Shown in pieces: positions 49,968-57,283 of a stretch of DNA of 64,000 nucleotides. The notes beneath the pieces were generated by a model. That model had not been told where the DNA came from. It saw only the letters and a program-made list of their open reading frames with translations, and did not search any database. The position numbers and the translations under genes were made by a program. This DNA is from IOR16 sp963521065. GTDB lineage: Bacteria; Bacillota; Clostridia; Peptostreptococcales; Anaerovoracaceae. The stretch is taken from the NCBI GenBank assembly GCA_963521065.1, contig CAUQTI010000005.1:62001-126000 (forward strand), read 5' to 3'. How positions within the stretch are numbered: position 1 is the first letter of the stretch; every line of letters starts with the position of its first letter.

Positions 49968-51362
49968 ATGGAAACGAAAAAGAAATTACAAGTACCGCAC
50001 GTTTATATCTTATTAATTGGTATTATTTTAATTTGTTCTGCACTCACCTATATCATTCCGGCTGGACAGTATCAAATGATGACGCTTGAAACTGGAAGAG
50101 AAGTTGTCGATCCATCTTCTTTTCAAAATGTAGAAAATACCCCGGTAAGCCTTATGGGATTTCTTACATCCATTCCAAGGGGAATGGGTGAAAGTGCCAG
50201 CATCATATTCTTTATCTTCATCGTAGGAGGTAGCTTTACCGTTTTGCAGGATACAGGTGCAATTGAGGCGGGGCTGGGACGTCTTACGAAAGCATTGGCA
50301 GGGAGTGAGATTATCATCATACCTGCGGTTATGTTTGCCTTTTCCTTAGGGGGAGCCATTATCGGTATGGCTGAGGAAACATTGCCATTTATTCCGATTA
50401 TGGTCAGTTTGGCGGTCGCCATGGGATTTGACTCTATCACCGGAACGGCTATGGTGCTATGTGGAGCCGGCTGTGGTTTTGCAGGTGCATTTATGAATCC
50501 GTTTACAATCGGAGTTGCGCAAGGAATCGCAGGGCTTCCTTTATTTTCTGGAATGGGACTTCGCATTGCCTTGTATGTATGCATGTTAGCGATTACTGTG
50601 ACGTTTGTGATACTTTATGCAAGAAAAGTAAAAAGAGAGCCAAAACTTTCCTCGATGTATGACGTTGACATTGCGCGTGAGGATAAGCTTGACCTATCCA
50701 ACCTACATGCATTTGGCGGCAGAGAAAAGCTGATTCTGTTGGTGTTTGCGGCTTCAATTGCACTTTTGATTTTCGGCGTTGTCAAATATGGATGGTATAT
50801 GAATGAAATCGCAGCGCTTTTCCTGGGAATGTCTATGGTAGTTGCTGTCATTGGCCGCTTAGGGTTTAACGGATTTGCAAATTCTTTAGGAAAAGGAATG
50901 GCGGATGTGGCAGCCGGCGCATTAATTGTTGGTTTTGCCAGAGGTATCCTCGTTGTTATGACCGACGGAAATATCATTCACCCGATCCTCAATGGTGCAG
51001 CGAACTTTTTAGGTCAGCTTCCTGCAGCAGTAACCGCAATCGGTATGTATATTTTCCAATGTTTGTTGAATTTCATTGTTCCTTCTGGAAGCGGTCAGGC
51101 TGCGGTATCTATTCCAATTATGGCACCATTATCAGATTTAGTCGGTGTTACAAGACAGACTGCTTGTTTAGCATTCCAGTTGGGTGACGGAATTTCGAAC
51201 ATTTTCACGCCGACCTCCGGTTACTTCATGGCGGGGCTGGCACTGGCTAAAATTCCGTGGACCAAGTGGGCGAAATGGATTCTTCCGCTGATTTGTCTGC
51301 AATATCTGTTGGGTGCGATTTTCGTTATCTTCGCACAGCTGACAAATTACGGACCATTTTAG
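49968..51362 (+). CDS. DcuC/YfcC-family basic or acyl amino-acid transporter
   Basis: 464 residues with about twelve membrane helices. The opening VPHVYILLIGIILICSALTY and AGQYQM, AMGFDSITGTAMVLCGAGCG, NFIVPSGSGQAAVSIPIMAP and TPTSGYFMAGLALAKIPWTKW are characteristic of the YfcC/C4-dicarboxylate-carrier (PF03606) family, which includes arginine/ornithine antiporter-like and peptide-metabolite carriers. It lies 29 bases behind the deacylase with AGGAGGG between. Substrate not determined; context suggests N-acyl amino acids or dipeptides. Confidence 0.85.
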   Translation: METKKKLQVPHVYILLIGIILICSALTYIIPAGQYQMMTLETGREVVDPSSFQNVENTPVSLMGFLTSIPRGMGESASIIFFIFIVGGSFTVLQDTGAIEAGLGRLTKALAGSEIIIIPAVMFAFSLGGAIIGMAEETLPFIPIMVSLAVAMGFDSITGTAMVLCGAGCGFAGAFMNPFTIGVAQGIAGLPLFSGMGLRIALYVCMLAITVTFVILYARKVKREPKLSSMYDVDIAREDKLDLSNLHAFGGREKLILLVFAASIALLIFGVVKYGWYMNEIAALFLGMSMVVAVIGRLGFNGFANSLGKGMADVAAGALIVGFARGILVVMTDGNIIHPILNGAANFLGQLPAAVTAIGMYIFQCLLNFIVPSGSGQAAVSIPIMAPLSDLVGVTRQTACLAFQLGDGISNIFTPTSGYFMAGLALAKIPWTKWAKWILPLICLQYLLGAIFVIFAQLTNYGPF

Positions 51363-51403
51363 TTTTTTATTAAAAAATATTGTGAAAATAGGTATGAAAG
51401 GAT

Positions 51404-51490
51404 ATGACGGAACAATAAAGACGTGCCTTGAAAACCCGCACTAAAATGTGGGAGGAAATGAGGCTTTCTTGATTCCGTCATTTCCCCTTT
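51404..51490 (+). ncRNA. structured intergenic RNA element or long terminator
   Basis: ATGACGGAA (51404-51412) pairs with TTCCGTCAT (51473-51481). Inside, GCCT (51425-51428) can pair with AGGC (51461-51464) and CCCGCA with TGTGGG forms an apical hairpin around 51434-51452. The outer stem is followed by TTCCCCTTTT. It could be a terminator after the transporter gene or a regulatory RNA ahead of the M20 gene, which begins 37 bases after it. Confidence 0.45.
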
Positions 51491-51517
51491 TCGTATCGCG
51501 GAAAAAGGAGTTAAGCT

Positions 51518-52675
51518 ATGAAAGAGCAGATTAAAAAAAATGTGAAAGACTATCTTGACGATGCCTTTCAAATAGCAAAATATTTATATGAAAATCCAGA
51601 ATTGGGTTATCAGGAGGTAAAAGCTTGTGATACGCTTTGCAATGCATTTGAACAGTCTGGATTCCAGGTAGAGCGGGGGATCTATGAGATTCCAACGGCT
51701 TTTAGCGCAGTTTATGACAGTGGAAAAGAAGGCCCCAATATTGTCTTATGTGCGGAATACGATGCGTTGCCGGATATTGGACATGGTTGTGGCCATAATC
51801 TGATTTGTTCTATGGCGTTTCTTGCTGCAACAGCGTTAAAACCAATTCTCCCTGAAATTGGGGGGAAAGTCGTAGTTTTTGGTACTCCGGCGGAGGAGAC
51901 AAGCGGTGCGAAGGTGGAAATGGCCGAAAGAGGTGCATTTGACGACGCAGCGATTGCAATGATGGCGCATCCTGCTCCAGTCTCTGAGGAAAGCGGTTCT
52001 TCTTTGACCTTAATTCCTTTACAATTTCAATATTACGGGAAACCGGCACATGCGGCTGCCTGCCCTGAGGAGGGGATTAATGCACTTGACGCAGTAATTT
52101 TATTATATAATGGGATTAACGCAATACGTCAGCATGTTCCAAATGATGTACAATTTCACGGCTATATTTCAAATGGAGGTGTTGCTCCGAATATTGTACC
52201 AGACTTCGCAGAGGCACGTTTTTACATCCGTGCGAAGAAGAAGGCGACGGCAGAAGCTGCAATAGAGAAAGTGAAGGAAATCGCACGCGGAGCAGCGCTA
52301 ATGACCGGTGCACGTTTAGAAATGTCTCATTTTGAAGCGACATATTACGACTTGGTAACCAATCGTGCGCTGTTGAATTCATTCACAAAAAATCAGGAAA
52401 GTCTCGGCGAACATGTAAAGCCAGCCGCAGCGGGAATTGGTTCATTAGACTTAGGAAATGTAAGCTACAAAGCGCCTTGCGTTCACGGCTGGATCGGATT
52501 TGACGACGCTTCACTTGTAATTCACTCAAGAGAATTTGCAGATAGAACCGTTACAGAGGAAGGAAAAAATCTGTTGTATCGAGGCGCTTGCACGATGGCG
52601 CTTACCGCATATGATGTCATTACAGATAAAGCACTTCTTGCACAGATACGAGAAGAGTTTGAAGCAATTAAATAA
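51518..52675 (+). CDS. M20-family amidohydrolase
   Basis: 385 residues of the M20D amidohydrolase type (AbgA/AbgB and aminoacylase-like): YENPELGYQEVKACDTL, VLCAEYDALPDIGHGCGHNL (zinc ligands), PAEETSGAKVEMAERGAFDD, MAHPAP, and the dimerisation domain with GKPAHAAACPEEGINALDA. These enzymes hydrolyse N-acyl amino acids, aminobenzoyl-glutamate or peptides. AAAAAGGAG lies 10 bases upstream of ATG 51518. With the deacylase and transporter it forms a probable acyl-amino-acid utilisation cluster. Confidence 0.9.
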   Translation: MKEQIKKNVKDYLDDAFQIAKYLYENPELGYQEVKACDTLCNAFEQSGFQVERGIYEIPTAFSAVYDSGKEGPNIVLCAEYDALPDIGHGCGHNLICSMAFLAATALKPILPEIGGKVVVFGTPAEETSGAKVEMAERGAFDDAAIAMMAHPAPVSEESGSSLTLIPLQFQYYGKPAHAAACPEEGINALDAVILLYNGINAIRQHVPNDVQFHGYISNGGVAPNIVPDFAEARFYIRAKKKATAEAAIEKVKEIARGAALMTGARLEMSHFEATYYDLVTNRALLNSFTKNQESLGEHVKPAAAGIGSLDLGNVSYKAPCVHGWIGFDDASLVIHSREFADRTVTEEGKNLLYRGACTMALTAYDVITDKALLAQIREEFEAIK

Positions 52676-52695
52676 TGAAACAGTTGGAATGAAAT

Positions 52696-52740
52696 GAAAA
52701 ATGCACCTGCGCTTAAAGTACGGGTGCATTTTATTTTTTT
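52696..52740. terminator. intrinsic terminator between convergent genes
   Basis: AAAAATGCACC and GGTGCATTTTA form the stem, followed by TTTTTTT on the plus strand and by A-rich sequence giving T on the minus strand; it can serve both neighbours. Confidence 0.8.
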
Positions 52741-53616
52741 CTAATAAACAGAATAAAGAAGTTTGCCGTCTTTATTATAAATGGTTTCTTGGTTCAAATT
52801 AGGCGTTCTAGAATGGTCGCTGCTTTGCCATGAATCGATGACACAGTGATGCGAAAGCCCCAGTGTATCAGTAGCAATGAGCGTCATGGTATAGGATTGG
52901 TTTTCCTCTAATGGTATTTTTTGATCAAATTCATAGCTCAATCTTTCCCAATCGCTGTCAGGTGAGATTTTTTTATCAAAGACAACTTTCTTGTCTACAT
53001 CAATTACAAGACGCACATCAACAAATGCAATGCCAGAATCTGTTTTTTTGTACTCTACATTTACCATTCCGCTTCGATGGTATTCTCCGGAGCGATAGGT
53101 TGCGGATCCAGACATTGTCGCATATAAGGACGGAATGACTCTTTCTTTGATGTTTTCCAAGGAAAACTCCTCCCACTGCTCGCTTTTTACGGTATTGCCA
53201 TTTTCAATGAGTATCGTTGGAATCGGCAATTTAAAAATATCCAAGGAAGTGGTTGCACTGAACGTGGTGCCGCTGCGTTTCATTAAGATATCTTTACCAG
53301 TGAGGTTCAACTTGACGGTTCCGTCTTTTGTAATCTCTTTTGGCGTTAAAGTAAACGTTACAGGTAAAGTCAGAGTGTCTTTCTCGATTTCTCCCAGCTC
53401 ATAGTGAATGGAATCGAGGATACTCGTCTGTTTTTTTAGTTTTGCATCTACGTTTTCATAGATTTGCTGGATTTGCATATCTGTATTCGATGCGGAAGCG
53501 GATAAGTGATTTTTTGTATTCTGAAGTTCATTTTCTAATGTATAAAGTTTTACGAGCGAAATCACCTGAGAGAAACAAAGCACAAAAAGGAGGATAGAAG
53601 GTAATCTTTTTTTCAT
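52741..53616 (-). CDS. membrane-anchored protein of unknown function
   Basis: 291 residues. An N-terminal signal anchor (LPSILLFVLCFSQVISLVKL) is followed by a coiled coil to about residue 80 (LENELQNTKN...ENVDAKLKKQ). An extracellular beta-rich region with repeated immunoglobulin-like strands follows (LTLPVTFTLTPKEITKDGTV, VDVRLVIDVDKKVVF, YTMTLIATDTLGL). No enzyme motif. It is probably a surface protein. GGAGCC lies upstream of ATG 53616. No operon partner: the M20 gene converges on it and the radical SAM gene diverges. Confidence 0.6.
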   Translation of the reverse strand: MKKRLPSILLFVLCFSQVISLVKLYTLENELQNTKNHLSASASNTDMQIQQIYENVDAKLKKQTSILDSIHYELGEIEKDTLTLPVTFTLTPKEITKDGTVKLNLTGKDILMKRSGTTFSATTSLDIFKLPIPTILIENGNTVKSEQWEEFSLENIKERVIPSLYATMSGSATYRSGEYHRSGMVNVEYKKTDSGIAFVDVRLVIDVDKKVVFDKKISPDSDWERLSYEFDQKIPLEENQSYTMTLIATDTLGLSHHCVIDSWQSSDHSRTPNLNQETIYNKDGKLLYSVY

Positions 53617-53790
53617 ATATGTGGCTCCTATATAAATGACTAAAATACAACGATTATATTTATTGTACCATATAAATATAGAAAAACAGAAAGCTTAATT
53701 AGAAAAGAGGCGTATTTACAAGAAATAAAAAATAGTGTAATATTATACTATAAGTGTTAAAATTCATCAAATTAGAAACGAGGAATCAAA

Positions 53791-54693
53791 ATGAAGCTTT
53801 CTTCCCTTATAAAGTTTTCGACGTTTGGTATAAGCACTATTCTATTTCGACGTAGAAGACCTATCCTAGGAACGATTATACTAACCGATCAGTGCAATTT
53901 GTCTTGCAAGCATTGTGCAGTGAACAACATCACGAGCGTGATATATCCCTATCAACAAATTCGGCACGAAATGGAAGAGCTATATAAGCAGGGGATTCGT
54001 ATTTTATTTTTTTGTGGAGGGGAAACTTTTTTATGGAAAGATGAAAATAGGACGATAAGAAATTTAGTCAAAGAAGCGAAAGAAATGGGATTTCTCATTG
54101 TCAATGTAGTCACCAATGGTACGTTCCATCTGGAATTACCAGAAGCAGATCTTATTCTATTGAGTTTAGATGGTGATAAAAAGATACACAATGAGATTCG
54201 CGGCGATACCTATGATACAATAATCAAAAACATAGAAAATGCAGCATCAGATAATATTTGTTTGTATATGGCAATCAATCAGAAGAATAAAGGCAAGATT
54301 TTGTCTGTGTGTGAAGCAGCTCAAAAAATGGATAAGATCAGAGCCGTATCTTTTAATTTTCATACACCATATCCGCAGACAGAGGCATTGGCTTTGAGCA
54401 GAGAAGAGAAGGCTGCTTGTTGCAAAGAAATCGAACAAATGATGAAAAAAGGATACCCTATCTTTAACCTAAAAAGTGCATTTCCCTATTTAATCAATAA
54501 TGCATTTCCAACTCCGTGTTATCAGTGCGTTGTCATGGAAAATGGAAAACAGTCACTCTGCGGCAGATGTATTGAAGTGCCTGGATTGTGTGAAAAGTGT
54601 GGTTATTTCTTTGCTGCGGAATATGCTCTGATTTTTCAGGGGAATCTCCGCGTGATTTTTGAAATGCTGAAAACGTATTTACAGTACATATAG
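53791..54693 (+). CDS. radical SAM protein with C-terminal CxxC triplet
   Basis: 300 residues. The radical SAM cluster motif CNLSCKHC is at 35-42, followed by FFCGGETFLW (GGE SAM-binding motif) and typical barrel strands (VTNGTF, LSLDGDKKIHNEIRG). The C-terminus, from about residue 243, has three CxxC pairs spaced by 10 and 6 residues (CYQC, CGRC, CEKC), suggesting an extra iron-sulfur cluster or zinc site, though not the exact SPASM pattern. A basic N-terminal segment (FRRRRP) precedes the core. The reaction is unknown. It is followed after 10 bases by a second radical SAM gene and is very probably cotranscribed with it. Confidence 0.8.
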   Translation: MKLSSLIKFSTFGISTILFRRRRPILGTIILTDQCNLSCKHCAVNNITSVIYPYQQIRHEMEELYKQGIRILFFCGGETFLWKDENRTIRNLVKEAKEMGFLIVNVVTNGTFHLELPEADLILLSLDGDKKIHNEIRGDTYDTIIKNIENAASDNICLYMAINQKNKGKILSVCEAAQKMDKIRAVSFNFHTPYPQTEALALSREEKAACCKEIEQMMKKGYPIFNLKSAFPYLINNAFPTPCYQCVVMENGKQSLCGRCIEVPGLCEKCGYFFAAEYALIFQGNLRVIFEMLKTYLQYI

Positions 54694-54703
54694 AGGAGGA
54701 AGA

Positions 54704-55957
54704 ATGAGTTTTTTAACGACACTAACCAGGATGTATCTGACAAGATCATGGAAGCCTTTTTTGTTTACGAAGGAGCATGATAATCAATTGCCGTACGAAA
54801 ATACTGACAATCTAGGCATTTATATGCATATCCCGTTTTGCAGGACGATTTGCAGCTTTTGCCCTTATTGCAAAGAGATATTTGAAGAAGAAAAGGTTGA
54901 TGCATATGTGGATGCGCTTATAAAAGAAATTCATCTCGTAGGAGGAAGCGATGGAGGGAAGAAAAAAGTAACCAGTTTATACTTCGGAGGCGGGTCCCCG
55001 GCGTTAGCAGTGCATCGCTTGAAAGAAATTATAGAAGCCTTGAAACTATATTTTGATATTTCAGAGGGGATTGGAATTGAATTGCACCCGGAGGATGTTT
55101 GCGTGGAAACGCTGAAACGTTTAAAAGATGCCGGAATTACTAAAATCAGTATTGGGATTCAATCCTTTCAAGAAGAGCTTTTGCACGTATTGGGCAGAAA
55201 AAAAGCAAATGATAAGGAGCTGTTTCATGCCATTAATCAGGTCAAATTTGAAACCGTATCTATGGATTTTATTTTTGCGTTGCCCGGCCAAACGTTTGAG
55301 TTCATAAAGAAAGATATTGATACGGCGTTTGATAGCGGAGCCAACCATATTGCAATTTATCCTTTCATCGATTTCAATTTTCTTGACAGCAGCGTTGCAA
55401 AAATGAAAGAGCACGAAAAAAAGGAACTGCTAGATTCCATAACAAAATACTGCGAAGAAAAAGGGTATATCAGAGATTCAATCTGGACCTTTGCGGCAGG
55501 AACGACAGAAAAGTACTCTTCAATGACAAGGGATAATTTTTTAGGCTTTGGGTGCTCTGCGACGACGCTGCTGGAAAATCAATTTAAGATCAATACCTTT
55601 TCGATTGAAGAATATAAAAGGCGCGTAGAAGAAAATAAACTTCCGACGTCGCTGACACTTCGCTTTACAATGCGTCAACGTATGATTTACTATCTTTTTT
55701 GGACGGCATATACTATGAAGATTCATCCGGAGTCATTTGAGCATTTTTTTGGAAGCCAGATGGAAAAAGAGTATGGTTTTGAGCTGCGCCTTGCAAAGTG
55801 CTTAGGCCTTGTGAAAAAAAGTGCAGGTATCTATGAAATTACAAATAAGGGTGCGTATTACTTTCATTATTATGAGAAGTACTATACACTCTCCTATATC
55901 GATAAAATGTGGGGCCTTATGAGAAAAGAAGCATTTCCACAACAACTAAAATTATAA
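54704..55957 (+). CDS. HemW/HemN-like radical SAM protein
   Basis: 417 residues. The motif GIYMHIPFCRTICSFCPYC holds the radical SAM cysteines C46, C50 and C53 plus C56, as in coproporphyrinogen dehydrogenase-like HemW/HemN proteins. SLYFGGGSPALAV, GIELHPEDV, KISIGIQSFQEELLHVLGRK and MDFIFALPGQT are also typical of that family. The C-terminal part has the HemW-like winged-helix ending (YEITNKGAYYFHYYEKYY). No haem genes are nearby, so HemW (haem chaperone) function is doubtful; a methyltransferase or anaerobic oxidase role together with the preceding radical SAM protein is possible. GAGGAGGA precedes ATG 54704. Confidence 0.8.
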   Translation: MSFLTTLTRMYLTRSWKPFLFTKEHDNQLPYENTDNLGIYMHIPFCRTICSFCPYCKEIFEEEKVDAYVDALIKEIHLVGGSDGGKKKVTSLYFGGGSPALAVHRLKEIIEALKLYFDISEGIGIELHPEDVCVETLKRLKDAGITKISIGIQSFQEELLHVLGRKKANDKELFHAINQVKFETVSMDFIFALPGQTFEFIKKDIDTAFDSGANHIAIYPFIDFNFLDSSVAKMKEHEKKELLDSITKYCEEKGYIRDSIWTFAAGTTEKYSSMTRDNFLGFGCSATTLLENQFKINTFSIEEYKRRVEENKLPTSLTLRFTMRQRMIYYLFWTAYTMKIHPESFEHFFGSQMEKEYGFELRLAKCLGLVKKSAGIYEITNKGAYYFHYYEKYYTLSYIDKMWGLMRKEAFPQQLKL

Positions 55958-56097
55958 GGTGAGAAGATCTGGAAAAGATACTTAGAGAGAAGCGATAAAT
56001 GTGCTGTGAAAGAAGGAGAGGAGATAAAAAACAGAAGAACGATTGAAAAAATTGCGGATGGCAGTGTAAAAAGAAGTCGTTTTATGTATTTTTTATA

Positions 56098-56126
56098 TGT
56101 AAAATAAAATAAAATTTTATTTTACA
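56098..56126. repeat. AT-only inverted repeat
   Basis: TGTAAAATAAAA and TTTTATTTTACA form a perfect 12-bp dyad around TAAAA. It lies 30 bases ahead of a promoter (TTGATT 56156-56161, 17 bases, TAAGAT 56179-56184) for the 56229 gene; it may be an operator for that gene or the terminator of the radical SAM pair. Confidence 0.45.
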
Positions 56127-56228
56127 CCCAAATAAATATTATTGTCAATGAAAATTTGATTTTTTTTTCTGTTTGTGATAAGATATATTTAGTAACAGAG
56201 GATTTATAAAACATAGGGGGACAGAGAA

Positions 56229-57083
56229 ATGAATCTTATTAACAAACAAGTTATTCATAAAAGCTTTGGTAAAGGAAGTGTGGTGAAACACTCTGATTCT
56301 CGTATAGAAGTAAATTTCAAATCGGGAAATAAAAAATTCCTTTTTCCAGATGCTTTTGGGAGATTCTTAACGCTGACAGATCCGAATGCCGCAGACTCAA
56401 TAAAGCATATGCTGCAGAAAAAGCAGAATCGTTTGAGGGAAGAAGCCCTCGTGATCGAAAAAGAAAGAGAAGAAAAGAGAAAAGAAGAAAGATTAACCTT
56501 AGAGAGAGAAAAGTTTTTAGAAACTTTTAAAATACATCCGAGTTCTCAGGCTGTTTTTTGGTGTGATGAAGAAGAGCTACAAGATCTTTTTATCAACTGG
56601 AGCGTTTTTACAGGGATGGCCAAAAGTGGAACAAAAAAAGGGCAACCGAACCGTCCAATTCGTTTGAACAAAAATAGTGCTTGTCTGTTGACTTCCAGAG
56701 CTTTTAATACCCCGGAAAAAGAACGAAGAATTGTGGGGGTTTTTATGGTCAACGAAAGCTTTATCGGAAAACTATGTGAGGATGGAATCGTTTCTTCTGA
56801 TCCGAAGCACCGCCTCCAATTTACACAAGAGGAATCGAAACAACTGCTTTTTTGGAACTACTATTTAAATGAAAAATACCCGGACAATATCACTTGGAAT
56901 TCAGGGAGATACCGTTATTTCGATAATATTTGGATGGCGCAAATTTTGAAAGATGTGGTTTCATTGAGAGCTGACTCGCAGGAAAAGGAAGCGGCTCAGG
57001 AATTTTTAGACTATTTTTGCCATATGAACCGGATTGAAGGGAATGAAATACCAACACCGTTGGGTGCACTTCTTCGTGCGTAG
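56229..57083 (+). CDS. uncharacterised protein with N-terminal SH3-like segment and basic coiled coil
   Basis: 284 residues. The start INKQVIHKSFGKGSVVKHSD with FKSGNKKFLFPDAFGRFLTL resembles the small CarD/Tudor-like barrel seen at the N-terminus of some Firmicutes proteins. A charged helix with many Lys/Glu follows (residues 60-105) and then a folded domain of about 170 residues: VFWCDEEELQDLF, SACLLTSRAFNTPEKERRIV, FWNYYLNEKYPDNITWNSGR. No catalytic pattern is recognised; a nucleic-acid-related role is only a guess. It has its own promoter and terminator. Confidence 0.6.
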   Translation: MNLINKQVIHKSFGKGSVVKHSDSRIEVNFKSGNKKFLFPDAFGRFLTLTDPNAADSIKHMLQKKQNRLREEALVIEKEREEKRKEERLTLEREKFLETFKIHPSSQAVFWCDEEELQDLFINWSVFTGMAKSGTKKGQPNRPIRLNKNSACLLTSRAFNTPEKERRIVGVFMVNESFIGKLCEDGIVSSDPKHRLQFTQEESKQLLFWNYYLNEKYPDNITWNSGRYRYFDNIWMAQILKDVVSLRADSQEKEAAQEFLDYFCHMNRIEGNEIPTPLGALLRA

Positions 57084-57104
57084 ATAGTTTTATTTTTATG
57101 CCGT

Positions 57105-57154
57105 AAAACCAGAGCATGAGCTATACTTTTCCAAGTATGCTGCTCTGGTTTTTA
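57105..57154 (+). terminator. intrinsic terminator
   Basis: AAAACCAGAGCA pairs with TGCTCTGGTTTT; T run follows. An inner TATACTT/AAGTATG stem extends the hairpin. Confidence 0.85.
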
Positions 57155-57213
57155 TTATGAAGAAAAGGAGCAAATTTAACAGAAATGTCATAGAAAAGAA
57201 ATCAAACATAGCC

Positions 57214-57242
57214 TTGATATTTCTAGAGTAATTTTATAGAAT
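57214..57242 (+). promoter_or_regulatory. promoter of the surface glycosidase/SLH gene
   Basis: TTGATA (57214-57219), 17-base spacer, TAGAAT (57237-57242), 41 bases before the start codon. Confidence 0.75.
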
Positions 57243-57283
57243 GAAACAGTTAAGAAATATGGAACAAAAGAGGGAGACGGGGC

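Noticed and set aside
54704..55957. Assignment of the second radical SAM protein as oxygen-independent coproporphyrinogen oxidase HemN
   Set aside because: The cysteine motif fits the whole HemN/HemW superfamily, and no haem gene is adjacent; only the superfamily is claimed.
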